The position numbers and the translations under genes were made by a program. Positions 34,114-44,928 of a stretch of DNA of 64,000 nucleotides are shown piece after piece (position 1 is the first letter of the stretch; each line of letters starts with the position of its first letter). The DNA is from Impatiens glandulifera. Lineage: Eukaryota; Streptophyta; Magnoliopsida; Ericales; Balsaminaceae. Location of the stretch: positions 23,104,117 through 23,168,116 of the forward strand of contig NC_061866.1 of assembly GCF_907164915.1 (NCBI RefSeq), given 5' to 3'. The notes under the pieces were generated by a model. That model had not been told where the DNA came from and ran no database searches. It was given only the letters and a program-made list of their open reading frames with translations.

Positions 34114-35805
34114 TGTTGGGTCAAATTATTTATACTAAGTGTTGAAATAATTTACCCACTGATATTTTGATGATGAAATAATTTATGAGTTTTGATACAG
34201 GTGTATTAAGACTACATGTTATTACACTTGGATCTAATGAGGGTCATTAGACCGATTTTGATCTCCATTGGCATAAAATTAGACGCAAGTCTAATAGAAT
34301 TAGACGCACAGTCTAACTCAACGAAGTTAGACGTGCATTCTAATAGACGCGTGAATTAGATGTTAGTCTAATAGAATTAGACGTGAATCTAATGGAATTA
34401 GACGTACAGTCTAACTCATCGGAGTTAGACGTGTAAGTCTAATAGATGTGTAAAGAATTAGACGGATAGTCTAATGAATACACGGAATTAGACGTGAGTG
34501 TAATAGAATTAGACGTACAGTCTAACTCATCGGAGTTAGACGTGTAGTCTAATAGACGTAAAGAATTAGACGGATAGTCTAATGAATACGCGGAATTAGA
34601 CGTGCAGTCTAACTCAGTGAGAGTTAGACGTGGCAGTCTAATGGTTGTTGGATAATTAGACGGGTAGTCTAATTAGTGAAAGTTAGACGCGAGTCTAACT
34701 CCTTCAGACAAGTCTGAGGTAGAATCGGAATTAGACGTGCAATCTAACTTAGTGGAGTTAGACGTACCCGTCTAATGGTTATTGTAATTAGACGTGAGTC
34801 TAATTTTATTAGACCAGGCGGTCTAATAGAAGTTTTTCATTAGAAGGAGTTGAATTATTTCATTAGACTGATTTTCTCAAATCCGTCTAACTGAAATACG
34901 TCTAATTCTCTGTTTAAGCAGTACGCTTGAATCTAGCATTTCTCCTACCTACGTGCTATAGATGTACCCTACTTCTGCTCCTCTTTCCTGTGAAGATTAG
35001 TATAACAGTTATTTGCATACAATCAAGTAATGCCACGTAAAAGAATTTTCCTCACATTACCCATTTTGCAGGTACATCCTTGATGGAATATTCGGCGCAT
35101 TACCAGTTCGGTACGGCCACGATCCTTGTGCTCAGAACCTGCTGTGTACAATGGAGGCTTTCCAATGGAAGAGTGCCACGTATAATCTTGAAGATTCAAC
35201 TGTTAGCTCCTGCTTAGTATTTAATCAATCCTAAGGACAACGGACGAAGTACCTCACCTTAATAACCCTTAACAATCTTGAGCTTTTGCCAAACGAACAA
35301 GCATTCTGATTTTGAAGAGAGAGAGTCTACTCAATCATCTTGCTTACTGAACTTATTCTGTGAAGCTTCTTTCTGTTTGTACTCTGTGTGAATCGAGAGA
35401 GAGAGCTAGAATCAAAACAACATTAGCTGAGTGATATTCTTCATCTTGTAATTGAACAGAATGTGTTCTGTTCAATAGTGAGCTAAGTGTGTGTAAACTG
35501 TATTTGATTCTCATCATATTATAGTAAATCCTTCCGGTGGTTGGAAGAAGGGTGACGTAGGAGAGTTTCTCTGAACATCCATAAACAAACTGTTGTGTTC
35601 TTCATTTTTGTCATCTTTTCATATTTCATCTTGTGCCTCAAACCCAAATAAACAATTCCGCCTTGAATTTGTTTCAAGTGTTTACACAAGTTTGCGTGGA
35701 ATAGAAAAAGATATTAATCCCTAAAAGGATTTCTATCAAACCATTTTTCATAAGCCTTCATCCTTAGCCAAACCCCCGTCTCTAACGATAAAGACGATCC
35801 TATCA
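34114..35805 (+). mobile_element. SV-C 5' LTR
   Basis: Starts TGTTGGGTCAAATTATTT directly after the gypsy frame and ends GATCCTATCA at 35,805 (1,692 bp). It contains the minisatellite (34,258-34,915), long purine/CT tracts, the leader hairpins (35,452-35,590), and the conserved end CCCCCGTCTCTA. No matching 3' LTR of this element was identified in the window. Confidence 0.85.
34258..34915 (+). repeat. LTR minisatellite in SV-C
   Basis: More than twenty irregular copies of ATTAGACGTGCAGTCTAA-type quasi-palindromes with ~27-30-bp spacing. More diverged than in SV-A and SV-B. Confidence 0.85.
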
Positions 35806-35820
35806 ATTGGAATCACAGCC
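35806..35820 (+). other. SV-C primer-binding site (mutated)
   Basis: ATTGGAATCACAGCC directly abuts the LTR end. It matches the initiator-Met primer site ATTGGTATCAGAGC at most positions. Two substitutions suggest decay. Confidence 0.7.
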
Positions 35821-35850
35821 CTGTTTCTATTCTCAAGCTTTTTCTGAAAT

Positions 35851-37617
35851 ATGTCGAACATACCCAAAGATGCCAGTGCTACAGCCATTCCGACCTTCTT
35901 TCGTGAAAACTACATTGTTTGGAAGAAAAGAGTTTGTGCTCATCTCTCTTCTCTTCATGATGACATGTGGAGTGTTGTCACAGAACGTCCTATCAAGATT
36001 GATAAGGAGAAAGCCTACTGGACTACTGATGAAAAGAGGCAAAACAACCTTAACAACATGGCTCTTGATGTTCTGTACAGATCTCTCGATGATAGCATGT
36101 TTAACTACATCATCGAATGTGACACTGCCAAAGAGGTCTGGGACAGACTCACTCAACTGTGTGAGGGCAACGAGCAAACCAAGGAAAACAAGATCATGGT
36201 TTCCACTCAACAGTTCGACAGCTTCAAAATGCGTCCTGGTGAAACAATGAATGATTTCGACACCAGATTCAGCAAGATCGTCTCCTTTATGTCCATCCTA
36301 GGCAAGACCTATAGCAACCGGGAGTTTGCAATCAAGGTCATGAGTGCTCTTCCAAGGAAATGGGACATAAAGACTATGGCGATGAGAGAATCCAAAGATG
36401 TGAATAAGATCTCTCTCTTTGATCTCTTCGCTGACCTCAAGGCCTACGAGTTCGAGCTGAACTATAGGATGGAAGATTATCAACTCTCGTCCGTTATTAT
36501 TGCCAAGGCGTTGGTTACTGCTGAAGAGCCACCAACCGCTCCGGACGTGAAGATGGCAGCTCAGAAGCTGAGCAGCGATGCCATGTCTCTCTTTGTGAAG
36601 AAGTTTGGCGACTTCATGAAGAAGAGCAACTCTAACTCAAACTCTTCAAATTCTAATGATAATAGAAAATCTAAAGATAATGTTACTTGTTTTAACTGTG
36701 GTATTAAAGGTCATTATGCATCGGAATGCCGAAAGCCAAAGCGTGAAGATGCCAAGGAAGACGGAAAAGAGCTGAAGGCTCTTATGGCTGGTGACGGAAA
36801 GAACAGAGGAAGCAGGTGTGGCTCGTACTTCTCATCCAGTGAAAGTGATGAAGAAGACGTGGCTTGCTTCATGGCCAGAGAAGATGAGGAAAGAACTCAG
36901 GAAACTAAGGTATTTGATTTCTCTTCCGAAAGGTTTTCAAGGGAACAACTGGTAGTTGCACTAGCAGAATCTCTAAATGAAACTAAATCTTCATCAGATT
37001 TAAATAAACCAAATCTGTCTAAAGAAGAAGAGTCACATGTTTTTGAAAAGAAGATTGAAGAGATCTCATTTGAAAATGAGATGCTCAAGGAACAGATTCA
37101 AACTCTTTCATCTGAAAACAAAAGGCTTAACTATGTTGTCTGTGCATGGACAAGGTCTGGTGATGCTGTCAAATATCAAATCAGCATGTTGAAACCTGCT
37201 GGATCTAGATCCGGAATGGGATTTGATAACAATGACCCTAACCTGTCCTACAAAAAGTCAAAGCCAAATGACAAACTTAAGACAATAAGTTTTGTCAAAG
37301 AAAGTATGACTGACATTGAATCTGATCCTATTCATGAAGAAGTTGCTTTCAAAAATGAAATAGTATATGTTCCACCGACTGTTAGCTGGCTTAAGAACAA
37401 GTTAGAAAAAGCTAATAAGTCTGGTAATTTAAAACCTGACTCTAAGTCATGGAGTTTTAAAAGAAAACCTTCTTCAAAAGTCAAAGGATCAGTGGCTAGT
37501 AGGAAGTCATCTGCTAAGTCAAAATCTTATGCATTAATCACAACACAAAATGGGAAATCCATCAGAATAACTCAAATATGGATTCCTAAGGGACTAATTG
37601 ATCGAGGACCCAATTGA
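35851..37617 (+). CDS. gag: SV-C gag, complete ORF (588 aa)
   Basis: The only long uninterrupted gag in the window. Retrotransposon capsid/nucleocapsid protein that would assemble cytoplasmic virus-like particles around element RNA. Residues ~10-200 form the UBN2-type domain (FFRENYIVWKKR, AKEVWDRL, EGNEQTKENK, ALPRKWDIK). Residues 280-293 are a CX2CX4HX4C zinc knuckle (CFNCGIKGHYASEC). An acidic stretch (SSSESDEED) follows, then a coiled-coil-like segment (~390-430) and a basic C-terminus ending WIPKGLIDRGPN. The ATG is 30 bp past the primer site. The TGA at 37,615 is followed by VWVPK in the same frame, the remnant of the gag-pol junction. There is no protease or polymerase downstream, so any mobility would need a helper. 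Confidence 0.9.
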   Translation: MSNIPKDASATAIPTFFRENYIVWKKRVCAHLSSLHDDMWSVVTERPIKIDKEKAYWTTDEKRQNNLNNMALDVLYRSLDDSMFNYIIECDTAKEVWDRLTQLCEGNEQTKENKIMVSTQQFDSFKMRPGETMNDFDTRFSKIVSFMSILGKTYSNREFAIKVMSALPRKWDIKTMAMRESKDVNKISLFDLFADLKAYEFELNYRMEDYQLSSVIIAKALVTAEEPPTAPDVKMAAQKLSSDAMSLFVKKFGDFMKKSNSNSNSSNSNDNRKSKDNVTCFNCGIKGHYASECRKPKREDAKEDGKELKALMAGDGKNRGSRCGSYFSSSESDEEDVACFMAREDEERTQETKVFDFSSERFSREQLVVALAESLNETKSSSDLNKPNLSKEEESHVFEKKIEEISFENEMLKEQIQTLSSENKRLNYVVCAWTRSGDAVKYQISMLKPAGSRSGMGFDNNDPNLSYKKSKPNDKLKTISFVKESMTDIESDPIHEEVAFKNEIVYVPPTVSWLKNKLEKANKSGNLKPDSKSWSFKRKPSSKVKGSVASRKSSAKSKSYALITTQNGKSIRITQIWIPKGLIDRGPN

Positions 37618-38412
37618 GTATGGGTACCAAAATGTGTAAATAGTTTATTTTGTAGGTGATGCAGGAGGAGAGCAGGAAGGAAGCTAGAAGAGTACTCATC
37701 TGAGTACACATCTTGGAAGATCAACAATGGCACTTGCCATTCTGGAAGAATAAATGTTTTTATTTGTTAAAAATATTTTTGGTCTTTGGACCACAATAAT
37801 CGTTTATAAAACTCTAATGTCCATATTAATTGTGAGAAGAAAAATTTCTTTGGAATTAAAGATATTCTCTAGACGAATATCCTTAATCGGTCTAATTAGA
37901 CAAGAGTGTCTAAAAGAAACAGTATGTACTTAGACGTATTTTTGCTCACAATTCATATATCTAAGTCTATATGTTGAGGTATTATACCTACGCAATTAGA
38001 CGGACACGTCTAATAGACGTTAGACGTGTTTACGTCTTGAGCAAAAGGATGCTCACGTCTAATAAAGACACGTCTAACACGTGGTGTTTATGCGGAATTA
38101 GACGTACACGTCTTATAAACATTAGACAGATTTGTTATAAACACAGAATTAGACGTATGCGTCTAATACACTCATCCGTCTAATAGACACGGTGTTATTT
38201 GTGAAGTAAGAAAAACGTCTAACTACGTGTCGATTAGACTGATCAAGGACAGCTGTCACACGTTGAGAGCTATCTGCTTTTCCCGCTCAAAACATTAAAC
38301 AGTCATCTCTTAATAAAATGAAGACACGTGTCTATCAAGTTTAAAGAAAATGACTGATATACCCTCATTTCTAATGATGATTTCTTGAAAAAGAACGTCT
38401 AACATTTATTAA
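37618..38412 (+). other. SV-C gag-to-accessory spacer (pol missing) with minisatellite
   Basis: After the gag stop, GTACCAAAATGTG leads within ~60 bp into non-coding DNA; all of pol is absent. Between ~37,895 and 38,260 there are TTAGACG/CGTCTAA palindromic repeats like those of the LTRs but less regular. The stretch is repeated in inverse orientation at 54,269-55,020. Confidence 0.75.
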
Positions 38413-38590
38413 TGGGCCATACTCCTTGATTAGACGGTTATTCTGTATTTCCATCTTTCTTCTATATAAGGACATTGTTGCATGATTTTGAAAAACATTC
38501 AATCTCTCGAAATCTCTAAGAACCCTAGCTTTCTTGCATTTCTCTCACTAAATCTCTCTGAAATATCGTGTCGATTCACATTCTCTCAAA
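38413..38590 (+). promoter_or_regulatory. Own promoter of SV-C accessory gene
   Basis: A TGGGCC site-II-type motif (38,413-38,418), a TATA box CTATATAAG (38,462-38,470), a CT-rich leader and a telo-box-like AACCCTA (38,521) precede the ATG at 38,591. This is the layout of an ordinary plant Pol II promoter, internal to the element and independent of the LTR. Confidence 0.6.
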
Positions 38591-40402
38591 ATGGTGAAGA
38601 AAATCACTCTCGGTCACTGTACTTTGTAGATGGACTTTCCATCGGTGTATTCTTTTGATCAGCCGAAGGTGGTAAAGATGTTCCAAACCTAGAATATTCT
38701 GGGTTGAGGAAGTATCTAGGCGGACCGTTCATCTTCTATGAAGATGAAGTTCGTGAGTTTTTCAAAATGGCAGTTATGGTGGATAATTCCATCGTAGCAA
38801 CCGTTAACGGAAAGGAGATCTCTTTTGACGAAGCGGGTTATGCGGAGTTCTTTGAACTCCCAACGGAGGGTCATCTGTTCGACTTGGTGCTCCCTTTAGA
38901 AATCATGGAGGAAATGAAGACTTCCTTCTCTGCTGACGGTTCTAAGATCCATGTGAATGGATACAAGAAGGTATTCAAACCTCACTTTATTCTCCTAAAC
39001 GACGTGGTGGCGAAGGCGTTGCAAGGGAAGGCTGGTTCTTTCAATCTCTATAGCCAAGACCGTTTTGACTATATGTGTGCCATTTCTAAAGAAATCCAAG
39101 TGAAGTGAGGTCATACCCTGTTTCAGAATCTATGTTACTCTATCACTTATGCGGCTCAACTGAGCCACCTGTTGAAGTTTTTGGGGGTTCCTGTTGGTGA
39201 ACCGACGCAGATTAACTCTCCAAGAGTTCTTACTGCCTCTACGGTGGCCAGTACTCTAACGAGGATGAAGAGAAACCTAGAGTCTGCATCTGGGGCTTCT
39301 AGTTTCCAGACTGGTGGAAGGCCTTCCACCCGATCAAAGCTCTCTGCTTCTGTTCTGTCAACAGGAGCAAAGAGAACCAGAATTGTGAACGAATCGGAGG
39401 CCAGTTCCTCCAGCATGAAAAGCCCAAATCAGAAGGACACGGAATCTGTTGATTCAAGGGTGAAGCAAGGTTCAGGCGTACTTGCTGCAACCCCAATGAC
39501 ATCGTTATCCACTCCCTCAACTTATTTGAGGAAACCTTCGAGGTCCTGTGCCGCAAAGGAGAAGAAGACAAAGGCGCCCCGCGCATCTAAATCTGCCAAG
39601 GTAAAGTCTTCTAAATCTTTGGATATTGTGCCAAAATTTGATGTTCCCAAAGTGGAACAAGCTGAATCTGTTTTCTCTCCCTTGAGAGAATTTGCTGAAG
39701 GGCCTGCTGTTGAGTCAGCCGGTCCAAATGTTGAAACTATTAACAGGGCGGAGTCTCCTGTTACTCAATCTGATCATGTAGCCGCCGGTGCTACACAATC
39801 GTCGAAACCAGAACAAGGTGCTATTCTTACCCTTGTTGCTGGTGAACCCTTCATTCCTGCTCCCAAGGATTCCTTGGTGGTTGGAAAAATTGTCAGTAAA
39901 GAGCTCCCTGCTGAGTTTTGCTTGAAACCCCAATCTACCTTTGAACTGTTGCGGGCCAGAAAAGGGACCAGAGGAATTGTAATTGGTGAACCCAAATTAG
40001 TTCCAAAAACTGTAGAGGTTGTTGGAAAAGGAAAAGCCACTGCATTTCAAGCTCCTGAGAAGATACCTGAAGCAAGAGGTATCGTTGATCTTATTCTGGA
40101 TCAAGTGAAAGTCCTTTCTACTGAAAAGTTAGAAGTCTACGATTCCTGGCGTACTGAGAGGCTGTCCTCTAAGTACAACGACTCTCTATCTAACGCTGCC
40201 ATAACCAAAGAATGGAAGAAGAGAGTGGCAAACGAGAAGAAAGTCCTGAAATGGGCAAGAACTTCAGAGGTGGGTGAAGCATTGAACAAGAGAGAACTGG
40301 TGGAAGCTTGCATTCTTGGAAAAGCTCTATTTCCAATCTATGAAGCTAGGAAAGAAAACTTCAACCCTGACGCAAAAGGAGCTGATGTTGAAGAAAAAGT
40401 GC
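38591..40402 (+). pseudogene. SV-C accessory gene, broken, cut by SV-D
   Basis: The ATG at 38,591 starts 12 codons, then TAG (38,627-38,629). A 1-bp deletion near 38,682 shifts into the frame that runs from 38,704 onward with a single TGA at 39,106-39,108. The N-terminal ~230 residues form a conserved domain: LRKYLGGPFIFYEDEVREFF, ATVNGKEISFDE, FELPTEG, and LLKFLGVPVGEP. The central part is Ser/Lys/Pro-rich and low-complexity with basic clusters. The last part (VEVVGKGK, VLKWARTSEV, NKRELVEA) aligns with the gene at the window start. At 40,403 the SV-D LTR interrupts it; the open frame continuing to 40,632 is LTR sequence. Function unknown. From memory it resembles uncharacterised Lamiales proteins. 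Confidence 0.75.
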
Positions 40403-41593
40403 TGTTAGGATCAGGGACGCCCTTTGAGGACCGAGGTGTTTCCGGTTTCTGGAAGGGTGGCCGCTTACAACACGCAACACACTTTGGTGATAGTCCGGTT
40501 AGAGACTATAACCGTTCTCAGCACTTCGCAAACTGTCACAGACTTTTGAACCTGGTTCAAGGGCGGAAATGTCTGTTTCAGTCTAAAGCAACGTATGCGA
40601 CTTGGATGATGTTTATAAGGAGTCGGTTTTAGAAATATGAGTGGACCGGTTTTTGATTTAAGGAGTAAAATTGTTTTGGTTTGTGGTTAGGTTAAGTGAG
40701 TAAGTCGGAAATAAACGAAATGACACGAGACAAGATTTTTTATGGATGTTCGGAGCAAACTCTCCTACGTCACCCCTTCTTCTCAGGTTATGAGAAGGAT
40801 CTCCATTAACTTTCAAGATTACAATAACTACACTGTCGGTCGAGCCTTAACTCACTACTCGCCGGTTACACCAACTCACTCTTGATGTAATACAATAACA
40901 CAACACAAAAATAGCTTTCAGTAAATGACACAACGGTTTTGGATCGCGCGTGAGATTTCTTTTATTCTCTAAGATTTTCGTATCTGTTGTTAATGAGGTC
41001 GCTTCGTCTTCCTTTTATAGTAAAGAGTCTTCCAACGGTCACTTTCTTTTCTCACCGTGGGATTGGTTAATTCAGAGTCACGCCGGTGCAGAGAGGTTGC
41101 TTGCACGTTTCAACTTCCTAACACTTGGCAAGCATGCAAATACTCCTCAGGTAAAGATGACGTAACCGGTTTGCAGATTTGAACACGTGTCAGGCATGCA
41201 CCTTCCGGCTGTCTGAGTCGGATCAGCAAATCATCATTGTTTTTATCGCATGCTTCTGATCGGATCTTATCTTCTTTTATTTCTTCAAGACACGTATATT
41301 TCGTCACACTACGTCATCTTTGTAATTTCTTAGTTTCCGGTTGACGCTATCATGTAATGATCCGGCTGGATTGTAGCATTTTTTTTGCTAGCCGGTCTGC
41401 TGAGAATTCTGAGGCCGGTTCCTCTTGATCTTGACTTGATCATTTGGAGCTGGATTACTTTGAGATGTTCTTCAGCCGGTTTATGAAGTTCCAGCCGGTT
41501 CATTCAATTCAATATGTTCCTGCACATAGAAGTTAATAGTTGTTTTGTTTTCTGACCGGTTCCAAAAATTAACTTTACTTAATTTTTCTATCA
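40403..41593 (-). mobile_element. SV-D 3' LTR
   Basis: Minus-strand LTR of 1,191 bp from TGATAGAAAAATT (41,593) to GATCCTAACA (40,403). Its partner is at 53,073-54,268; the two differ at many sites, so the insertion is not recent. It has a CTATAAAAGG TATA box (41,011-41,021), three RY motifs GCATGC (41,132, 41,194, 41,248), a G-box CACGTG (41,184), and the leader motif (40,740-40,815). The left flank is the SV-C accessory gene. Confidence 0.88.
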
Positions 41594-41838
41594 ATTTCTC
41601 CCTTTTTGATTATTTAGAATAAATATTCAAAAATTGTAATTTATGGCCGATTTCAAAATTAACTTACTTAATTTTTCTATCAATTTCTCCCTTTTTGATT
41701 ATTTAGAATAAATATTCAAAACTCGTGATGTATGGCCGGTTTAAAAATTAACTTACTTAATTTTTCTATCAATTTCTCCCTTTTTGATTAATTAGAATAA
41801 ATATTCAAAACTCGTAGGCTGTGGCCGGTTTGAAGAAT
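41572..41838 (-). repeat. SV-D triplicated polypurine tract
   Basis: Three tandem copies, 89 bp apart, of a unit holding the polypurine tract (AAAAAGGGAGAAAT on minus; plus-strand CAATTTCTCCC at 41,592, 41,681 and 41,770) together with the adjacent LTR start. Only the outermost copy borders the true LTR. Confidence 0.8.
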
Positions 41839-42285
41839 ATGTTTAAATATCTAATGTTTTTCTAGTTAAGAGAAATTTCAAAACATGTTTTGATTTTTCA
41901 AGGGGTATTTAGTAAAATAATTACTTTAAAGTATAGAGAAAAATTGACTAAGTTCTGAAACAAAACATAAATAAATTGTTCATAAGAAAGAGATAAGCTA
42001 AGGATTGGATGATCCCCCTTTTCGTTTTCTTTCTCCTTTCGCTTCCTTTTTTCCTCCTCTCTCGCCTTCCACTCCCTCTCTCTTCGTTCAGCGTCGATTT
42101 GCCATCCCACAAACACACATGAGATGCCGGGAGTTCGTTTGCCGAATCCGAAACCGCCGCTTACTAGTCTGGGTGGGCGAGATGGTTGAGAAACAATCTG
42201 CCTGAAACTAGGAATTGCGATTGATGATTCGACTGCTTTCTTCTTTCGCCGGTTGAGTTGTGTAATATCCTCTTCTTCTTCTTAG
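41839..42285 (-). other. SV-D 3' UTR with long purine tract
   Basis: Non-coding. On the element strand, 42,100-42,008 is nearly pure purine (GA-rich, ~75 nt) upstream of the PPT array. The plus-strand ORFs over it are low-complexity artefacts. Confidence 0.55.
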
Positions 42286-44820
42286 TCAAGTGGTTCTTAG
42301 TTTAGTTCTGCTTCGTTCCGCCAGCTTCATTACAGCCGCAACTGCTTTTCGTTTGTTCTTATTCCTTGTTTTCATAGAGTGCGAGGGTTGAGCCGGTGTA
42401 GATTCTTGTAGAGCGACTTTTTCTTCCTCATTGCATTGCTTGGCCAACTCATGTTCTTTGTCCTCAATTTTCTTTCTTAACTGTTCCCTCTTCTTATCTT
42501 CGTCTTGAAGTTTCTTGGCAGTTTCGGCATCTGAACTAATCTGCGCTTGAGTCTTGTTAACTTGTAATTTGGACAGCTCCTCAATCTGAGCTACCATATC
42601 CTGCATCATGTCGAGCAAAGGAGCGGTTGCAGTTTGAACGGATTCGGCGATCATTGACTTGATCGATGATTGAACAGTTTCGTCAATCTCTGAGTGAACT
42701 GATGCCCGGACGGTTTCAGTCAGGATGGTTTCAACGGTTGCAATTTTCTCATTTGTAGCAATGATGTACTTGTGAAGACAAGAGATAATTGTGTCAACCA
42801 CTACTCCCTTCACTTGCTCAAGTGCCGGAGCCTGATCAGTCTATGGAGGGGCACTACTCCGGTTTTCTGCTGTTTTGGAGGACTCTCCGGTAACAAAGAA
42901 GGGTTTGCTTTGAAAGAGATCGACATGATTTAAGACGTGTTTGCACGCGTCCCTCCATTCTGCTTCGAGCCGGTCAACACTTTGAATGAGATTATTACGC
43001 ACCGTGTGAAACCGCTCAAACATTCTTGACTCCATTGGAGTTAGTGTTGCTCCTTCTGCCTCTCTCATGGCATCTTCTACTGCATGTAGCCGGGCGTATT
43101 CTTGTATCGCCATAGTTTTGGTGAATGCGGCTTGAATAACGTCGGTACCTGTTAGCTTGAGAGACTCTTCTTCTAATTCCAACAGTTTCTCCCAGTACTT
43201 GTTATCACTAATGTCGGGGATCATGTCTAATAGCTTTGTTTCACAACGTAGCTTGAACCATAAGTGGTACGATGAGGCCATCTCTTCAGCTTCTTTGTTC
43301 ATGTCCAGAAGGAACATCTGATACATTTCCTCCTCTTCTTCTGCTGAAATGGGGACCTCGGCTTCGGTTACAATCTCAATTTGTGAACCGGTTTGCAATG
43401 CACTTTTTCCCTTTGCCGAAGAATCCTCAATTAGGACTTCTTTGCCTTCAGGTAAGATTGTTGAATCGACTAGCCCGTCTTGAGCCGATTGGAGCGTTGT
43501 TTCGGTTGGAACGGATTTGTTCCCAGCCGAGCCGGATGGATCTTTTTCTTCGATATTTCCCTCCTGAGCCGGAGGGATGATGTTCTCAGTGTTGGCCGTT
43601 TCTTCGACCGGATGGGTTTCACTCTGACCGGGTACCACAACCTGATCAGTTGGCTTAAGAAGACTTGTCACGTCGTCTTCGGATTCATTAACAATGTTTT
43701 GGACCGCGTCCACTATGACCTCTGAGGTCCTTAAACCAACGTCGGCCATTATTTCTTCCAGGTTTTTGATCGGGGACTTGGAGTTTTCAGAATGAATACT
43801 GACCTCTTCTGCCTCCTCCGATGTTGACTTAGTTTCTTGGCTCCCCGAGGGTTCGGTTTGCCTTGATGATGGAGAGGTGATTAGAATGGCATGGACTGTG
43901 TTGATGGGTATGGAATGAAAGATGTTTGCGGTTCTCTTTGGTGAATGATCCGAGGAGAGAGTTTTCTCGAAATCTGCCGGTTTGTTGGAGCTTTTCTTCG
44001 CGGACGTCTTCCTTCTTCCCTTTATCTTCTGAGAAACCGCCTTCCCCTTAGGATCTTCTTGTTTCGAAATTTCACCAGCCGGTGCGGACGAGCTGGTTCC
44101 TTTTGATGACTTTGTTCTGGAGGACTTTGGCCTAGCCGCTTTAGTAGTTTTCTTGCTCATCTGCTCAGAGTTGAGAGCGTTGGCGGATGGAAACAGGAGA
44201 CCTTCACCAAGTTCCACATTAAGGAACTTAAGAATCTTCACTATTTGCATTGCATAGGCCTAAACCCAGCCATCCTTCTTTACCACCATTTCGCAAAACT
44301 GTTCGATCTTGTCACTACGGACAATCGCCATCATCATCTTCAACTTCAGCTTGGTCAGGTTATCGAAGTTGCCTCCTCTACCCTGAAGTGATCTTGAGAT
44401 TATGTTCAACAACCATTTGAACTCCGGCTTGAGTTTGTTCTTCCGGCTTGAGTGAGTTACCAGATCCTTTTCGTCAGCCGATATAACCAACTGGACCGCG
44501 TTGGATTTTGCGTCTGTCAAGCTTGTTTTGAAGTCCAGCCATATATTTGGCAAACCGAGTGCTTCAGAAAAGATCTCCTCCGTGATGTTAACTGCTTTGC
44601 CGTTCACGGTGGCGGAGACCGTCCTCTTCGTTAGAGTCGCCGTCACCAGGAACTCCATAACCTCCGTCGGGTGCACGATGAACGGACCAGACATATACTT
44701 TTCTAATCCCGAATCCCTTAGCGATTGCAGCACTGCCTTATTTTCTTCCGCAGCGTGTTCATCGATGTCGCTGAAATCGACCTACAACATGTATTGGAAA
44801 GGTGCTTTAACTAGATCCAT
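42286..44820 (-). pseudogene. SV-D accessory gene C (844 codons, three in-frame TAG)
   Basis: One frame runs from ATG 44,820 to TGA 42,286 without a frameshift. It is interrupted only by TAG at 44,784-44,782, 44,262-44,260 and 42,843-42,841. The N-terminal domain matches the SV-C gene (LEKYMSGPFIVHPTEV, SATVNGKAVNITEE, ALGLP, SLQGRGG, LKFLNVELGEG). A long disordered, Ser/Glu/Lys-rich centre follows, with basic nuclear-type clusters near residue 200. A predicted helical, coiled-coil region comes next (TVETILTETV..., QLRKKIEDKEHELAK), and then a basic C-terminus (KTRNKNKRKA). It lies nearest the 3' LTR of three paralogues. Function unknown. It could be a decayed gene or one expressed by readthrough. 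Confidence 0.7.
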
Positions 44821-44928
44821 GATGATTTTGTGAGTGAAGAAGATGAAGAACAACGATGATCGGAAATCAGAGAGATTTTAAGAAATTTTAGAGAGAGAAA
44901 GCTTGTGCAAATAATGAACTGTTTTGAA

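Noticed and set aside
40403..40632. C-terminal extension of the SV-C accessory protein
   Set aside because: The same peptide is encoded at 53,072-53,302. Both are the SV-D LTR read in an open frame.
41898..42205. Plus- and minus-strand ORFs over the purine tract
   Set aside because: Low-complexity Arg/Glu or Pro/Ser frames expected from a GA/CT-rich tract.
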